This document shows positions 1-9,610 of a stretch of 64,000 nucleotides of DNA, piece after piece. The notes below the pieces were generated by a model. It made no database searches. It saw only the letters and a list, made by a program, of their open reading frames with translations, and was not told the DNA's origin. The DNA is taken from contig NZ_FUZT01000015.1 of the NCBI RefSeq assembly GCF_900167445.1, forward strand, positions 62,001-126,000. The letters run 5' to 3'. Numbering within the stretch: the stretch's first letter is position 1; each line of letters opens with the position of its first letter. Source of the stretch: Maledivibacter halophilus (GTDB lineage: Bacteria > Bacillota > Clostridia > Peptostreptococcales > Caminicellaceae). The position numbers were made by a program, and so were the translations under genes.

Positions 1-1222
1 TTGTGTTTACGCTATTTATCTCACTTTTAGCAGAGGATATAGAATTTAAAACTTCTATAACTCTTCCTTTAAAATCCTCTGATTTATCTTGATTTTCTCT
101 TATGGTTTCTAAGGTTTCATTGTATCTTTTATTCTCGTTAATAATGAGTTCCTCATTCCTGGATATGCAAATGTTTAGATTTTCCCCTTCGGCTAAAAGT
201 GAAGTTAGCTTCAGATTTATGTCTTTATCTTGATCTGATATGTTTTCTATTTCTGTTTTTATTCTGGATACATTATTACCTATGTTTTGAATTTTTTCTT
301 GATAAAGTATTTTCTCTCCTTCTAATTTCTTTATCAAATTAGTTATTTCAAAATAATTTTCCTTCATATCCTGAATATTATCTTGTAATTCCTCAATTTG
401 CTTTTGACATTTACATTGTTCTTCAGATTTATTTTCTTTCTTCTTCAAGTAATCCAAATGCTGTGTCTTTACAATATTTAATTGTTCTTCTTCTGCCTTA
501 AGCTTAAGCTTTACATCATCTATTTCCTTTAAAAACAAATTCAGTTCCAATTCCTTTAACTCTTTGGATAACTCCAAATACTTTGAAGCTTTTTCACTTT
601 GCTTTTTTAAAGGCTCTATTCTTGCTTCAAGCTCCGCCAAAATATCTTCTATTCTTATAAGATTTTGATTAGTATTGTCAAGTTTTTTTTCAGCTTCAAG
701 CTTCCTGGACTTAAACTTAACTATACCAGCAGCTTCTTCAAAAATCTGCCTTCTTTCTTCAGGCTTATTACTTAAAATACCGTCAATCTGACCTTGCCCT
801 ATAAGTGAATATCCATCAATTCCAATACCTGTATCCATTAACAATTCTCTAATATCCTTAAGTCTGCATGGAATTTTATTTATAAGATATTCACTTTCAC
901 CTGATCGATATAATCTTCTGGTTATGGTAACCTCGCTGTAATCTATAGGAAGTAACTTCTCGCTATTATTAAAGGTCAGTGATACCTCTGCCATACCCAA
1001 GGGTTTTCTATGGGAGGTTCCATTGAATATAATATCCTCCATCTTGCTCCCCCTTAAGGTTTTAGGACTTTGTTCACCAAGAACCCATCTTACAGCATCG
1101 ATAACATTGCTTTTCCCACTGCCGTTTGGTCCAACAATACCTGTAATTCCATTTCTAAAATCAATAGATATTTTATCTGCAAAGGATTTAAATCCATAGA
1201 CTTCAAGTTTTTTAAGGTACAA
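1..1222 (-). CDS. smc: Chromosome segregation protein SMC, N-terminal part (cut by left edge)
   Basis: SMC is the ATPase core of the bacterial condensin complex (with ScpA and ScpB) that organises and segregates the chromosome. The visible ~407 residues start at a TTG codon (1220-1222), giving MYLKKLEVYGFKSFADK, with AGAGGTG about seven bases upstream. A Walker A motif GPNGSGKSN lies near residue 32 and the Q-loop region GEQSPKTLRG follows. After about residue 160 the sequence becomes a long charged coiled coil. The hinge, second coil and C-terminal ATPase half lie beyond position 1. It follows the radical SAM gene by 27 bp and is probably co-transcribed with rnc, as in many Firmicutes. Identification is secure; only the extent is partial. 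Confidence 0.95.
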   Translation of the reverse strand, partial: MYLKKLEVYGFKSFADKISIDFRNGITGIVGPNGSGKSNVIDAVRWVLGEQSPKTLRGSKMEDIIFNGTSHRKPLGMAEVSLTFNNSEKLLPIDYSEVTITRRLYRSGESEYLINKIPCRLKDIRELLMDTGIGIDGYSLIGQGQIDGILSNKPEERRQIFEEAAGIVKFKSRKLEAEKKLDNTNQNLIRIEDILAELEARIEPLKKQSEKASKYLELSKELKELELNLFLKEIDDVKLKLKAEEEQLNIVKTQHLDYLKKKENKSEEQCKCQKQIEELQDNIQDMKENYFEITNLIKKLEGEKILYQEKIQNIGNNVSRIKTEIENISDQDKDINLKLTSLLAEGENLNICISRNEELIINENKRYNETLETIRENQDKSEDFKGRVIEVLNSISSAKSEINSVNT

Positions 1223-1249
1223 AGCAAACACCTCTTTTTCCTCATCTAT

Positions 1250-2305
1250 CTAATATATATCACAATTAATAATTTCTTCATCATTTATATTGATTCTTAC
1301 TTTATTTTTTAATATCCCTGAATCCTTAGTTATTTTAATACTATCAACATTATATCTAGATTTAAAATAAATTAGATTTTCTTTTTTTATGCCTACTAAA
1401 TTTGATATTGCCTTTGGATTTAACATGAATTCCAGCTTATTTATTTTATTTTTGTGTAAATCTATTGAATTAACAATAGCTTCTTTAAAAACTTCTGCTT
1501 CTACTAACTGACGAAACGCTGGATGGAAAGGACCAGCTATTACATCTTTACCTTCCATTATATTATCAGTTGGTTGAAGTCCTATACGTATAATAGGAAT
1601 ATTATTTTTATAAAAGAGCTTATATATTTCTTTACAAATTAAAACGGCTTCATCAATATCTAAAGGTATATAATGCCCCTGCAAAAATAGTTTTTCAAGC
1701 TCAGTTCCTCGTACAACAAGGGTTGGATAAATTCTTACAAAATCAGGACAATAAGAAATTATTTTTTCTGCTGTATATAATGACTTTTCAAAACTATCAC
1801 CGGGTAATCCTATCATCATTTGCAGACCCAATTTAAATCCCATTTTTCTAATTAGCTTGGAGGCAATTAACACATCCCGGGCCGAGTGGCCCCTTGAGCT
1901 TTTTCTAAGAACCTCATCCTTCAAGGATTGAACTCCAAGCTCTATTATTGAGACATCATTTTCTTTTAAATTTAAGAGTATTTCCTTATTAATATAGTCT
2001 GGCCTTGTTGAAAGTCTTATATCATCTACATATCCAGTCCTACGCCATTTACTTGCTATCTGTAAAAACTCTCTTTGCTTATTTATATTTATGCCGGTAA
2101 AACTGCCTCCAAAAAAGGCAATTTCAATATGCTTGTCCTTTTTTTCTCCAATTGACTCTACATAATCTTCAATTTGTTTCTGAATTTGAGCACCAGTTAA
2201 AGGAGTATCAATACCAGTTATTTTTTTTTGATTGCAAAACACGCAATCAAATGGACAACCATGATGGGGAACAAAAATAGGTATAATATAATTTTTTTTA
2301 CTCAA
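1250..2305 (-). CDS. Radical SAM protein, Elp3-like family
   Basis: This 351-residue protein has the radical SAM cluster motif CPFDCVFC at about residues 17-24, where three cysteines bind the 4Fe-4S cluster. It continues with an AFFGGSFTGI segment and a barrel typical of the Elp3-like/oxygen-independent coproporphyrinogen oxidase superfamily. The C-terminal part after about residue 250 lacks a recognisable acetyltransferase domain, so it is not a full Elp3. The start is a TTG that overlaps the last codons of rnc, with AAAGGAAG eight bases upstream, indicating translational coupling. Genes of this type sit between rnc and smc in many Clostridia. The substrate is unknown; tRNA modification is only a guess from the Elp3 relationship. 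Confidence 0.8.
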   Translation of the reverse strand: MSKKNYIIPIFVPHHGCPFDCVFCNQKKITGIDTPLTGAQIQKQIEDYVESIGEKKDKHIEIAFFGGSFTGININKQREFLQIASKWRRTGYVDDIRLSTRPDYINKEILLNLKENDVSIIELGVQSLKDEVLRKSSRGHSARDVLIASKLIRKMGFKLGLQMMIGLPGDSFEKSLYTAEKIISYCPDFVRIYPTLVVRGTELEKLFLQGHYIPLDIDEAVLICKEIYKLFYKNNIPIIRIGLQPTDNIMEGKDVIAGPFHPAFRQLVEAEVFKEAIVNSIDLHKNKINKLEFMLNPKAISNLVGIKKENLIYFKSRYNVDSIKITKDSGILKNKVRININDEEIINCDIY

Positions 2306-3008
2306 TATTACAGCTTCCTTTCATAACGTCTAATGCCATTCTGGCAGCATTTTGTTCAGATTCCTTCTTACTCTTCCCTTTTCCATGACCTAAAACACGA
2401 GCATTTCTTTTAACCTGGGTATAAAATGTCTTATTATGGTCTGGGCCTTTCTCATTTATAATTTCATATGTTATTTTTACATTAGAATCATTTTGTATTA
2501 CTTCCTGTAAACGTGTTTTATAATCTATAAAGATTTTTCCACAAAGAGCATCATTTATAACTTCCCTCATTGTACTGAGGATAAACATTGTTGCACTATC
2601 TATTCCTCCATCTAAATAAATAGCTCCAATAATAGATTCAAATGCATCGGCTAATAATGACTGTCTTTCCCTGCCACCAGTTGCTTCTTCACCCTTGCCC
2701 AGCATTAAATAATATCCTAAATTAATCGTTTTAGCACAAAAAGATAGGGTTGTCTCACAGACAATTTTAGCTCTGGTTTTAGTAAGCTCTCCTTCTGGCA
2801 AATCAGGATAATTAATAAAAAGGTAGTCACTGATTACAAGTCCCAGTACAGAGTCTCCTAAAAACTCCAACCTTTCATTATATTTGCATTTTCTGTTCTT
2901 CCTTTCATTTGCATAGGAACTATGGGTTAACGCTTCAACTAATAATTCCTTATTCCTAAATTCATAGTGAATTAAGTCTTCAAATTCTTTTAAATTACCT
3001 CTATGCAT
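2298..3008 (-). CDS. rnc: Ribonuclease III
   Basis: RNase III is a double-strand-specific endoribonuclease that processes rRNA precursors and degrades structured RNAs. The catalytic signature ERLEFLGDSVLG is near residue 45, a second acidic site falls in LLADAFESIIGAIY, and a C-terminal dsRNA-binding domain ends KSKKESEQNAARMAL. I chose the ATG at 3008 (236 residues, MHRGNLKEF) because GGAGG lies eight bases upstream at 3017-3021; the upstream in-frame ATG at 3047 has no ribosome site. It overlaps the following radical SAM gene by 8 bp. A 549-bp gap with repeat elements separates it from fabF upstream, so it may have its own promoter there. Confidence 0.95.
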   Translation of the reverse strand: MHRGNLKEFEDLIHYEFRNKELLVEALTHSSYANERKNRKCKYNERLEFLGDSVLGLVISDYLFINYPDLPEGELTKTRAKIVCETTLSFCAKTINLGYYLMLGKGEEATGGRERQSLLADAFESIIGAIYLDGGIDSATMFILSTMREVINDALCGKIFIDYKTRLQEVIQNDSNVKITYEIINEKGPDHNKTFYTQVKRNARVLGHGKGKSKKESEQNAARMALDVMKGSCNIE

Positions 3009-3334
3009 CTTCTTTTCCTCCAAATTAAGAAGATATTTCGAATGCATTTTATAAAAGAGCAGAAAAGTTTCTTCAATCCTTTAAGTTTAATTCTTTAATA
3101 AAAAATATTCGAAAAACCTTCTCCAGTATAATATTTTGAAATTCCACATTACTATTTTATACTTATTTAGTACAAATTAAAAGTATTATTTAATAATGAG
3201 ATCCTATATAGACTACTATCAATCAATTTTCTTTATCCATATAGATAGTAAGATGAGAAAATAATAAAAAGAAAAGAAAACGACTAAGGAAATAGCATAA
3301 AAATGCAACTTACAACGTTAAATTTAGAATATAA

Positions 3335-3386
3335 AATTAATAAAGCGTCGTTATGAAGTATCATATCATTAGACGCTTTATTAATT
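3335..3386 (-). terminator. Long-stem hairpin after fabF, possible terminator
   Basis: AATTAATAAAGCGTC at 3335-3349 is the exact reverse complement of 3372-3386, giving a 15-bp stem around a 22-nt loop. On the minus strand it is followed by TTTTATATTC. It could end the fab operon transcript, but the loop is long and the U-tract short, so it might instead be an RNA-processing site or part of a repeat. Confidence 0.45.
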
Positions 3387-3388
3387 AA

Positions 3389-3546
3389 AGAAATTGCATA
3401 ACTCTAATTTGGCAAAATTGCATATGCGAATATTATCCCTAATTTAATTATTTACAATAAAATATATTTTGATGGTATAGCTTCGAAGATTTTAAAACAA
3501 TATGTGGTAGTTAGTTTTTTGAGAAGGCAATTATGCAATTTGCTCA
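3389..3546 (-). repeat. Family A intergenic element (copy 1)
   Basis: The ends are GAAATTGCATAA (3390-3401) and TTATGCAATTTGC (3531-3543), an inverted repeat. Read on the minus strand, the interior (GCCTTCT then AAAAACTAACTAC, ACATAT and GTTTTAAAATCT) matches copies at 28048 and 39263, so the similarity covers the body and not only the tips. Confidence 0.75.
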
Positions 3547-3557
3547 ATTCATTAATT

Positions 3558-4802
3558 CTATTCTTTATATTTCTTTAAAACTATTGCAACATTATGTCCT
3601 CCAAAACCCAATGAATTGGAAAGGGCATAATTAACTTCTCTTTTCTTTCCTTCATTGGGCACATAATCCAAATCAAGTTCGGGATCGGGATTCAGTATAT
3701 TTATTGTAGGATGAATATAGTCTTCCTTTACAGCCAATAGAGATGCTATTGCTTCTATTGAACTAGCTGCACCAAGAAGATGTCCTGTCATTGATTTTGT
3801 AGAATTAATTGATAGATTATATGCGTGCTGACCAAATACAGTTTTTATCGCCATGGATTCAAATTTATCATTGTAGGGAGTTGAAGTACCATGGGCATTT
3901 ATATAATTTACATCCTCAGGCTTTATTCCAGCATCATCAATAGCATTCTTCATTGCCCTAGCGGCACCTTCTCCTTCAGGAGCTGGTGCTGTTATATGAT
4001 AAGCATCAGATGACATACCATAGCCTACTATTTCCCCATATATTGTTGCACCTCTTTTTTTAGCATGTTCTAGTTCTTCTAAAATAATTATTCCTGAGCC
4101 TTCCCCCATTACAAACCCATCTCTGTCTTTGTCAAAGGGGCGAGATGCAGTTTTAGGATCATCATTTCTTGTGGACATAGCCTTCATCGTACAAAAACCA
4201 GCTACTGACAAAGGAGTTATAGATGCTTCAGCTCCACCTGAAAACATCATATCAGCGTCGCCTCTTTCAATGATTTTAAAGGCTTCTCCAATAGCATTAT
4301 TAGATGAGGCACAGGCAGATACTGAAGTGATACTTGGTCCCTTAGCCCCTAAGGCCATAGAAATATGACCTGCACCAATGTTGGAAATCATCATTGGTAT
4401 AAAAAATGGACTAACCCTTTTGGGACCTTTTTTGTTTAGCTTATCATATTCCTTTTCTAAAGTCTCAATGCCACCAACACCAGAACCTAATGATACTCCA
4501 ACTCTTTCTCTATTAACTTTATCTAAATTTAATTTTGAATCTTCTAAAGCCATTTTAGAAGCCGCCACTGCAAATTGAGTGAATCTATCCATTCTCCTGG
4601 CTTCTTTCTTCTCAAAATAATCATGGGGATCAAAATCTTTAACCTCACCAGCAATTTGAGTAGTATAGTCCGATACATCAAACTTTGTAATCTTATCTAC
4701 ACCACTAACACCTTTTTTTAATGCATTCCAATAGTTTTCTTTGCCAATACCAATTGGAGAAATTACACCTATTCCTGTTATGACTACTCTTCTTTTACTC
4801 AA
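3558..4802 (-). CDS. fabF: β-ketoacyl-ACP synthase II
   Basis: FabF condenses malonyl-ACP with acyl-ACP during fatty-acid elongation in the cytosol. The 414-residue length is normal. The Cys-His-His triad is visible: Cys164 in [10 protein letters not shown], His304 in [11 protein letters not shown], and His341 in [16 protein letters not shown] near the C-terminus is also typical. It is the last gene of the FapR-headed operon, 24 bp after acpP, and translation starts at [10 protein letters not shown] behind AGGAGGAATTTA. No fabZ or acetyl-CoA carboxylase genes follow it here. Confidence 0.97.
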   Translation of the reverse strand: MSKRRVVITGIGVISPIGIGKENYWNALKKGVSGVDKITKFDVSDYTTQIAGEVKDFDPHDYFEKKEARRMDRFTQFAVAASKMALEDSKLNLDKVNRERVGVSLGSGVGGIETLEKEYDKLNKKGPKRVSPFFIPMMISNIGAGHISMALGAKGPSITSVSACASSNNAIGEAFKIIERGDADMMFSGGAEASITPLSVAGFCTMKAMSTRNDDPKTASRPFDKDRDGFVMGEGSGIIILEELEHAKKRGATIYGEIVGYGMSSDAYHITAPAPEGEGAARAMKNAIDDAGIKPEDVNYINAHGTSTPYNDKFESMAIKTVFGQHAYNLSINSTKSMTGHLLGAASSIEAIASLLAVKEDYIHPTINILNPDPELDLDYVPNEGKKREVNYALSNSLGFGGHNVAIVLKKYKE

Positions 4803-4826
4803 TTAAATTCCTCCTATACCTATCTA

Positions 4827-5060
4827 CTATTTTGATTTTTCTTCAATGTATTTTGCTATATCACCTATGTTTTTAAAATTTTCAGCATCTTCATCAGGGA
4901 TTTCAATCTCAAATTCATCCTCAAGGGCCATGATTACTTCTACAGCATCAAGAGAATCAGCTTCTAAGTCTCCCATTAAAGAAGTTTTAGGAGTAATCTC
5001 CTCTACATTATCTATATCTAATTGCTCAACAATAATTTCTACCACTTTATCAAATACCAT
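4827..5060 (-). CDS. acpP: Acyl carrier protein
   Basis: ACP carries growing acyl chains on a 4'-phosphopantetheine arm. The attachment serine is Ser36 in the motif [14 protein letters not shown], and the protein is acidic, as the family requires. I chose the ATG at 5060 (77 residues, [10 protein letters not shown]) because AGGTG lies six bases upstream and the length matches the family; an in-frame GTG at 5069 is possible but less well placed. It lies between fabG (190 bp upstream, a gap carrying a family A repeat) and fabF. Confidence 0.95.
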   Translation of the reverse strand: MVFDKVVEIIVEQLDIDNVEEITPKTSLMGDLEADSLDAVEVIMALEDEFEIEIPDEDAENFKNIGDIAKYIEEKSK

Positions 5061-5108
5061 ATTAAACACCTAACCTTTCTCAGTAATTTTTTTATATAAA
5101 ATGAAACT

Positions 5109-5180
5109 TGAGATAATTGCATAATTTCAATTTGAGACAATTGTATATCTGTATATTATTCTAATTATGCAATTTCCTAA
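5109..5180. repeat. Family A intergenic element, short form (copy 2)
   Basis: The inverted ends TGAGATAATTGCATAATT and AATTATGCAATTTCCTA enclose about 36 bp. It lies inside the fatty-acid operon between fabG and acpP, and lacks most of the interior seen in the long copies. Confidence 0.65.
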
Positions 5181-5260
5181 ATTATAAATTTAGAATATAT
5201 AGACTGCTTTTTAGACTAGTCTATTGAGTTGATAGTTGATAACTTATGAGTTATAGTTTA

Positions 5261-6004
5261 TTACATAACCATACCACCATCTATATTTATAACCTGCCCA
5301 GTTACATAACTAGCTTCCTGAGAGCATAAGAAAAATACTACATTTGCCACATCCTCTGGTGTACCCATTTTGCCTAAGGGTATATTTTTGGCATAATTTT
5401 CTACTACTTCTTCTGAAAGTTTTTTAGTCATTTCTGTTTCAATGAATCCTGGGGCAACGGCATTAACATTAATGCCTCTAGATGCTAATTCTTTAGCAGT
5501 GGATTTTGTAAATCCTATAATCCCAGCCTTTGAGGCAGAATAATTAGCTTGGCCAGCATTTCCAATAATTCCTACAATAGATGCTATATTAACTATTTTT
5601 CCTCTTCTTTGCTTCATCATTTTTTTACCAACCAATTTTGTACATAAAAAGGTTCCCTTTAAATTGACACTCATTACCTTATCCCAATCGTCTTCTTTCA
5701 TTCTTATGAGTAAAGTATCTTTTGTAATTCCTGCATTATTTATTAGTATATCTATATTTGAGAATTGTTTTTCCGTTTCTTTTATTAAATTCTTCACATC
5801 ATCGGAATTTGAAACATCTGCTTTAATAGCCAAAGCCTCTCTTCCCATTTTCTTAATCTCATTTACTACTTCCTCTGCCTTAGTTGAATTGCTAGTATAA
5901 TTAACTACTATATTGGCACCTTTTTCTGCTAATTTTAATGCCACAGCCTTGCCAATGCCCCTTGAGCCACCAGTTACTATTGCTGTTTTACCTGACAAAC
6001 ACAT
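5261..6004 (-). CDS. fabG: 3-oxoacyl-ACP reductase
   Basis: FabG is the NADPH-dependent reductase of the elongation cycle and belongs to the short-chain dehydrogenase/reductase family. The 247 residues show the nucleotide-binding TGGSRGIG motif (11-18), NNAG (89-92), and the catalytic Ser142, Tyr155 and Lys159 in NYSASKAG. The start at 6004 has GGAGG seven bases upstream. It is 37 bp after fabD and belongs to the same operon. SDR enzymes can be misassigned, but the operon position makes FabG the clear choice. Confidence 0.96.
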   Translation of the reverse strand: MCLSGKTAIVTGGSRGIGKAVALKLAEKGANIVVNYTSNSTKAEEVVNEIKKMGREALAIKADVSNSDDVKNLIKETEKQFSNIDILINNAGITKDTLLIRMKEDDWDKVMSVNLKGTFLCTKLVGKKMMKQRRGKIVNIASIVGIIGNAGQANYSASKAGIIGFTKSTAKELASRGINVNAVAPGFIETEMTKKLSEEVVENYAKNIPLGKMGTPEDVANVVFFLCSQEASYVTGQVINIDGGMVM

Positions 6005-6041
6005 AACACTACCTCCATATGTAGTTTTTATTTGATTTTCT

Positions 6042-6974
6042 TTATTCTAGAGCCTTTAAAGTTTTTTCAAGGGATTCCATATCTTCAACATTCAATATTT
6101 GCACATTACGTGAAATCCTTTTAATGAAACCGGATAATGCTTTTCCTGGACCCACTTCTACAAAAGTATCTATTCCATCTTTTATCATTCTCTTTACAGA
6201 ATCTTCCCATAGAACAGAATTACTCACTTGCTTGACCAAAAGCTTACTTACCTGTGAAACAGAATTGTAATACTCTGCTGTAACGTTGGCAACTATCGGA
6301 TATGTGAATTCTTTAAACTCTATTTTATCCAGCTCTTTTGATAGCTTTTCTCCAGCACCCTTTAGCATACTTGAATGAAAGGGGGCTGAAACATTTAACA
6401 CTTTAGCTTTTTTTGCCCCAAGTTCTTTTCCTATCTGAACAGCTTTTTCTACAGCCTTTATTTCTCCTGAAATTACTGTTTGAATTGGAGAATTGAAATT
6501 AGCTGGCTCCACAACACCAAACTGTGAGGCTTTATTGCAGGCCTCTATAACCTTTTCTCTATCAAGTCCAATAAATGCCGCCATTGTCCCTACACCAAGG
6601 GGAACCTCCTGCTGCATGTATCTGCCTCTTTTTCTTACAACCTTCACTGCTTCTTCAAAGGACATTACATTTGATGCCACAAGAGCTGAAAATTCACCCA
6701 AACTTAAGCCTGCTAATGCCTTTGGTTTATATCCATGTTTTATTAACACTTCATATGCCGCTATACTTACAGTCAAAATTGCAGGCTGGGTATTTTCAGT
6801 TTTCTTAAGCTCATCTTCTGGTCCTTCAAAGCAAAGTTCTTTCATATCGTATCCTAGAGAATCAGAAGCCCTTTCAAAAATATCATTTGCTATATTAAAA
6901 TTTTCTACAAACTCTTTTCCCATTCCAACATACTGTGCTCCTTGTCCTGGAAAAACAAAAGCTATATTTTTCAT
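6042..6974 (-). CDS. fabD: Malonyl-CoA:ACP transacylase
   Basis: FabD moves malonyl from CoA to ACP to supply the elongation cycle. The 310-residue protein starts MKNIAFVFPGQGAQ behind AGGAGGAAATGAA. The nucleophile is Ser91 in GLSLGEFSAL, and the catalytic histidine is His200 in SAPFHSSML. It lies 16 bp after fabH. In many Clostridia fabK is found between fabH and fabD, but here the two are directly adjacent. Confidence 0.97.
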   Translation of the reverse strand: MKNIAFVFPGQGAQYVGMGKEFVENFNIANDIFERASDSLGYDMKELCFEGPEDELKKTENTQPAILTVSIAAYEVLIKHGYKPKALAGLSLGEFSALVASNVMSFEEAVKVVRKRGRYMQQEVPLGVGTMAAFIGLDREKVIEACNKASQFGVVEPANFNSPIQTVISGEIKAVEKAVQIGKELGAKKAKVLNVSAPFHSSMLKGAGEKLSKELDKIEFKEFTYPIVANVTAEYYNSVSQVSKLLVKQVSNSVLWEDSVKRMIKDGIDTFVEVGPGKALSGFIKRISRNVQILNVEDMESLEKTLKALE

Positions 6975-6990
6975 TTCATTTCCTCCTAAA

Positions 6991-7989
6991 TTACCATTTG
7001 ATTACACAAGAACCCCAGGTAAGGCCTGCTCCAAATCCAACTAAAACAAGATTATCACCTTTTTTTATTTTTCCATTTCTTACAGCTTCATCTAATGCCA
7101 CTGGTATAGAAGCTGCTGACATGTTTCCATACTTATCAAGATTAACATAAACTTTTTCGATTGGCAGCTTTAAACGCTTTGCAGCTGCAGCTATAATCCT
7201 GGTATTTGCTTGATGGGGTACTAAATAGTCAATATCCTCAACGCCTAAATCACACAGCTCTAAAGCCTTTTTAGCTGCATTTCCCATTGCTCTAACTGCA
7301 AATTTGAAAACCTCACTTCCATCCATTTTTATATAGTGAAGATTTTGCTCAACTGTTTCTACTGAAGCAGGCATTCTTGAACCACCTGCTGGAAGTGTTA
7401 AAAATTTGCCCCCTTCTCCATTAGCTCCTAAATGGGTAGATAAAATTCCACTGCCTTCTTCTGTAGGACCTAATACTGCAGCACCTGCTCCATCTCCAAA
7501 TAAAACACAGGTGTTTCTATCATTCCAATTCATGACTTTTGAAAGGGTTTCTGCTCCAATAATAAGAACTTTATTATATACCCCTGCGGCTATAAACTGT
7601 TTAGCAACAGCTAATTCATATAGGAATCCTGAACAGCCAGCACTGAGGTCAAAGGCTGCAGCACCTACTGCTCCAATATTATCTTGAACAATGCAAGCAG
7701 TTGCAGGAAAAGCCATATCCTCTGTAACAGTTGCAACAATAATTAAATCAATTTCCTGAGCTTTCACATTTGCAGCCTTCAAAGCTTTCAATGCTGCCTC
7801 AGTTGCTAAATCCGAAGTTGCAGTATTATCATCGGCTATTCGCCTACTGTGTATCCCTGTTCTTGTTACAATCCATTCATGTGATGTATCAACTATCTTT
7901 TCTAAGTCATAATTGGTAATAATTTTTTCTGGCAAACTACTTCCAGTGCCTAATATACCAACACTTCTTAAGGTTTTATTCAAATTCAT
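6991..7989 (-). CDS. fabH: β-ketoacyl-ACP synthase III
   Basis: FabH starts fatty-acid synthesis by condensing acyl-CoA with malonyl-ACP. The 332 residues contain the Cys119 site (LSAGCSGFLYEL), His259 (VPHQANTRI) and Asn289 (YGNMSAASIPVAL), a complete thiolase-fold triad. The chosen ATG overlaps the end of plsX by 14 bp, consistent with translational coupling, although the ribosome site GGGAG is close (three bases). The residues that decide preference for straight or branched primers cannot be judged from this reading. Confidence 0.96.
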   Translation of the reverse strand: MNLNKTLRSVGILGTGSSLPEKIITNYDLEKIVDTSHEWIVTRTGIHSRRIADDNTATSDLATEAALKALKAANVKAQEIDLIIVATVTEDMAFPATACIVQDNIGAVGAAAFDLSAGCSGFLYELAVAKQFIAAGVYNKVLIIGAETLSKVMNWNDRNTCVLFGDGAGAAVLGPTEEGSGILSTHLGANGEGGKFLTLPAGGSRMPASVETVEQNLHYIKMDGSEVFKFAVRAMGNAAKKALELCDLGVEDIDYLVPHQANTRIIAAAAKRLKLPIEKVYVNLDKYGNMSAASIPVALDEAVRNGKIKKGDNLVLVGFGAGLTWGSCVIKW

Positions 7990-8983
7990 CAGCTCCCATA
8001 CGATTAATTTCTTCTTCTATCCTTTCAATTACACCTCTTTGGCTGAAAAGCTCTCCATATTTAATTGCATTCTTTATTGCTTTGCCATTTGAACTTCCAT
8101 GGGCTTTGATTACCGGTTTTTTAACTCCCAAAAGCGGCGCTCCACCATATTCTGTATAGTCAAGCCTTGATTTAAAATCCTTTAGTCCACCCTTTAATGC
8201 TATTGCACTAAGTTTACTAAAAATATCCTTTGTTAAAACCTCCTTAAGCATAGACATTAGACTCATGGCAACACCCTCTGTAAGCTTGAGTATTACATTT
8301 CCAACAAATCCATCACATACTATCACATCTACAATACCATAGGGTATATCTCTAGCTTCAACATTGCCATAAAAATTAAGATTTGAGCTTTTCATAATAT
8401 CATAGGATTTATTTATCAGCTTATTACCTTTACCCTCTTCTGTTCCAATATTAACTATTCCAACCTTTGGATTTCTTATATTTAATACATTTTCCAAATA
8501 GGCTGATCCCATAACACCAAATTCATAAAGATTTCTTGGTTTACATTCAGCATTTGCCCCTGCATCGATTAAAATTGAAGAACCTTTTTTGGTAGGATAA
8601 ATTGAAGCAATTGCTGGTCTATCTATTCCCTTTATTCTTCCGAGTCTCAATGAAGCACCTGCCAGCAAGGCGCCTGTATTCCCTGCTGATACAAATACTT
8701 CTGCTTCATTTTTTTTAAGTAATTTAAAGCCTACTGCCATAGAGGAGTTTCTTTTTCGCCGAATAGCTTGAACTGGTTTGTCTTCGTTACTGATTATCTC
8801 GTCGGCATTTACAATATCTATTCTTCTATAATCCTTTGTCCTTTTCTCCAATTCACTCTTTATTATTTGTTCCTTTCCTACCAAAACAATATTTGAATCT
8901 ATTTCTTTTAAAGAGCTTATACATCCTTCAACTATAGCTCCTGGGGCTTTATCTCCACCCATTGCATCTATTGCAATCTTCAT
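7976..8983 (-). CDS. plsX: Phosphate acyltransferase PlsX
   Basis: PlsX converts acyl-ACP to acyl-phosphate, the donor PlsY uses for the first step of phospholipid synthesis. The 335-residue protein begins MKIAIDAMGGDKAPGAIVEG and contains SAGNTGALLAG and DGFVGNVILKLTEG, both typical of the family. It is the second gene of the fapR operon, 22 bp after fapR, as in Bacillus. A plsY gene is not in this window. Confidence 0.96.
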   Translation of the reverse strand: MKIAIDAMGGDKAPGAIVEGCISSLKEIDSNIVLVGKEQIIKSELEKRTKDYRRIDIVNADEIISNEDKPVQAIRRKRNSSMAVGFKLLKKNEAEVFVSAGNTGALLAGASLRLGRIKGIDRPAIASIYPTKKGSSILIDAGANAECKPRNLYEFGVMGSAYLENVLNIRNPKVGIVNIGTEEGKGNKLINKSYDIMKSSNLNFYGNVEARDIPYGIVDVIVCDGFVGNVILKLTEGVAMSLMSMLKEVLTKDIFSKLSAIALKGGLKDFKSRLDYTEYGGAPLLGVKKPVIKAHGSSNGKAIKNAIKYGELFSQRGVIERIEEEINRMGADEFE

Positions 8984-9005
8984 TTTATTCTCCCCCTAAA
9001 AATGT

Positions 9006-9563
9006 CTATATAGACACTAAAATAAATTTTCCTCTAAAGACTTGCTCATCCTTAACCGTTATCTTCACATGAACAAAATAGTTATTTCCTCTAACTCTTG
9101 TGACTTCCGCTTTAGCTATAAGCTTTTGTCCCGATAAAACTGGAACTCTATATTTTATATTGGCAACACCTGTCAATGCCACATCAGCATCTATAACTGC
9201 CATTGCCAAAGATTCAGCCATAGCAAATATGTAGTGACCTCTAACAATTTTGGTTTTTTTGAAAACCATACTGGAATCAGTTTCCAAAATAGAAATCCCT
9301 TTTTTATTTAATTCAATATCAATAAGTTCTCCTATTATCTCTGCTTCACCTATAGTTCTAACTTTCTTGTAATTAATTTTAGCAACATTTCTAATTCTTT
9401 CCCTTAACTCTGGAATATTAAGATACAATCTATCTAATCTTATAGTTTGAATACTAACATTAAAGAGCTCGCTCAACTCTTCATCTGTAATAAAGGGATT
9501 TTCCTGGATCTCTTTTTTCAATCTCTCCAGCCTATCTTTTCTTTTAAGCTTTTTTGAAGACAC
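9006..9563 (-). CDS. fapR: Transcription factor FapR, fatty-acid and phospholipid regulator
   Basis: FapR is a repressor of fatty-acid and phospholipid genes that is released by malonyl-CoA. The N-terminal helix-turn-helix is seen as [20 protein letters not shown] followed by R and the linker [10 protein letters not shown]; the C-terminal half is a hot-dog fold ligand domain. I chose the GTG at 9563 (185 residues, close to the ~188 of Bacillus FapR) because AGAGGTGG lies five bases upstream; a GTG three codons earlier overlaps that site. It heads the operon and sits just downstream of its own likely operator at 9611-9637, which suggests autoregulation. Confidence 0.95.
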   Translation of the reverse strand: MSSKKLKRKDRLERLKKEIQENPFITDEELSELFNVSIQTIRLDRLYLNIPELRERIRNVAKINYKKVRTIGEAEIIGELIDIELNKKGISILETDSSMVFKKTKIVRGHYIFAMAESLAMAVIDADVALTGVANIKYRVPVLSGQKLIAKAEVTRVRGNNYFVHVKITVKDEQVFRGKFILVSI

Positions 9564-9610
9564 AAATCCCACCTCTTTATTAATATTAATTAATCTATTT
9601 TTAACAAGTC

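Larger units (their letters stand above)
3009..3557. other. Intergenic gap between fabF and rnc, no gene
   Basis: This 549-bp stretch contains no credible coding frame. It holds a perfect 15-bp stem with a 22-nt loop (3335-3386), a family A repeat (3389-3546) and a possible degraded family A end near 3285-3315 (AAGGAAATAGCATAAAA). The part nearest rnc (3050-3240) is AT-rich and may hold the rnc promoter, which I could not place confidently. Confidence 0.6.

Noticed and set aside
3009-3047. Upstream ATG (3047) as the rnc start
   Set aside because: No ribosome site precedes it, whereas GGAGG is correctly spaced for the ATG at 3008.
6493-7044. A 183-codon plus-strand frame opposite fabD
   Set aside because: It is antisense to a complete and conserved fabD gene, and its translation looks like a reverse-complement shadow without motifs.
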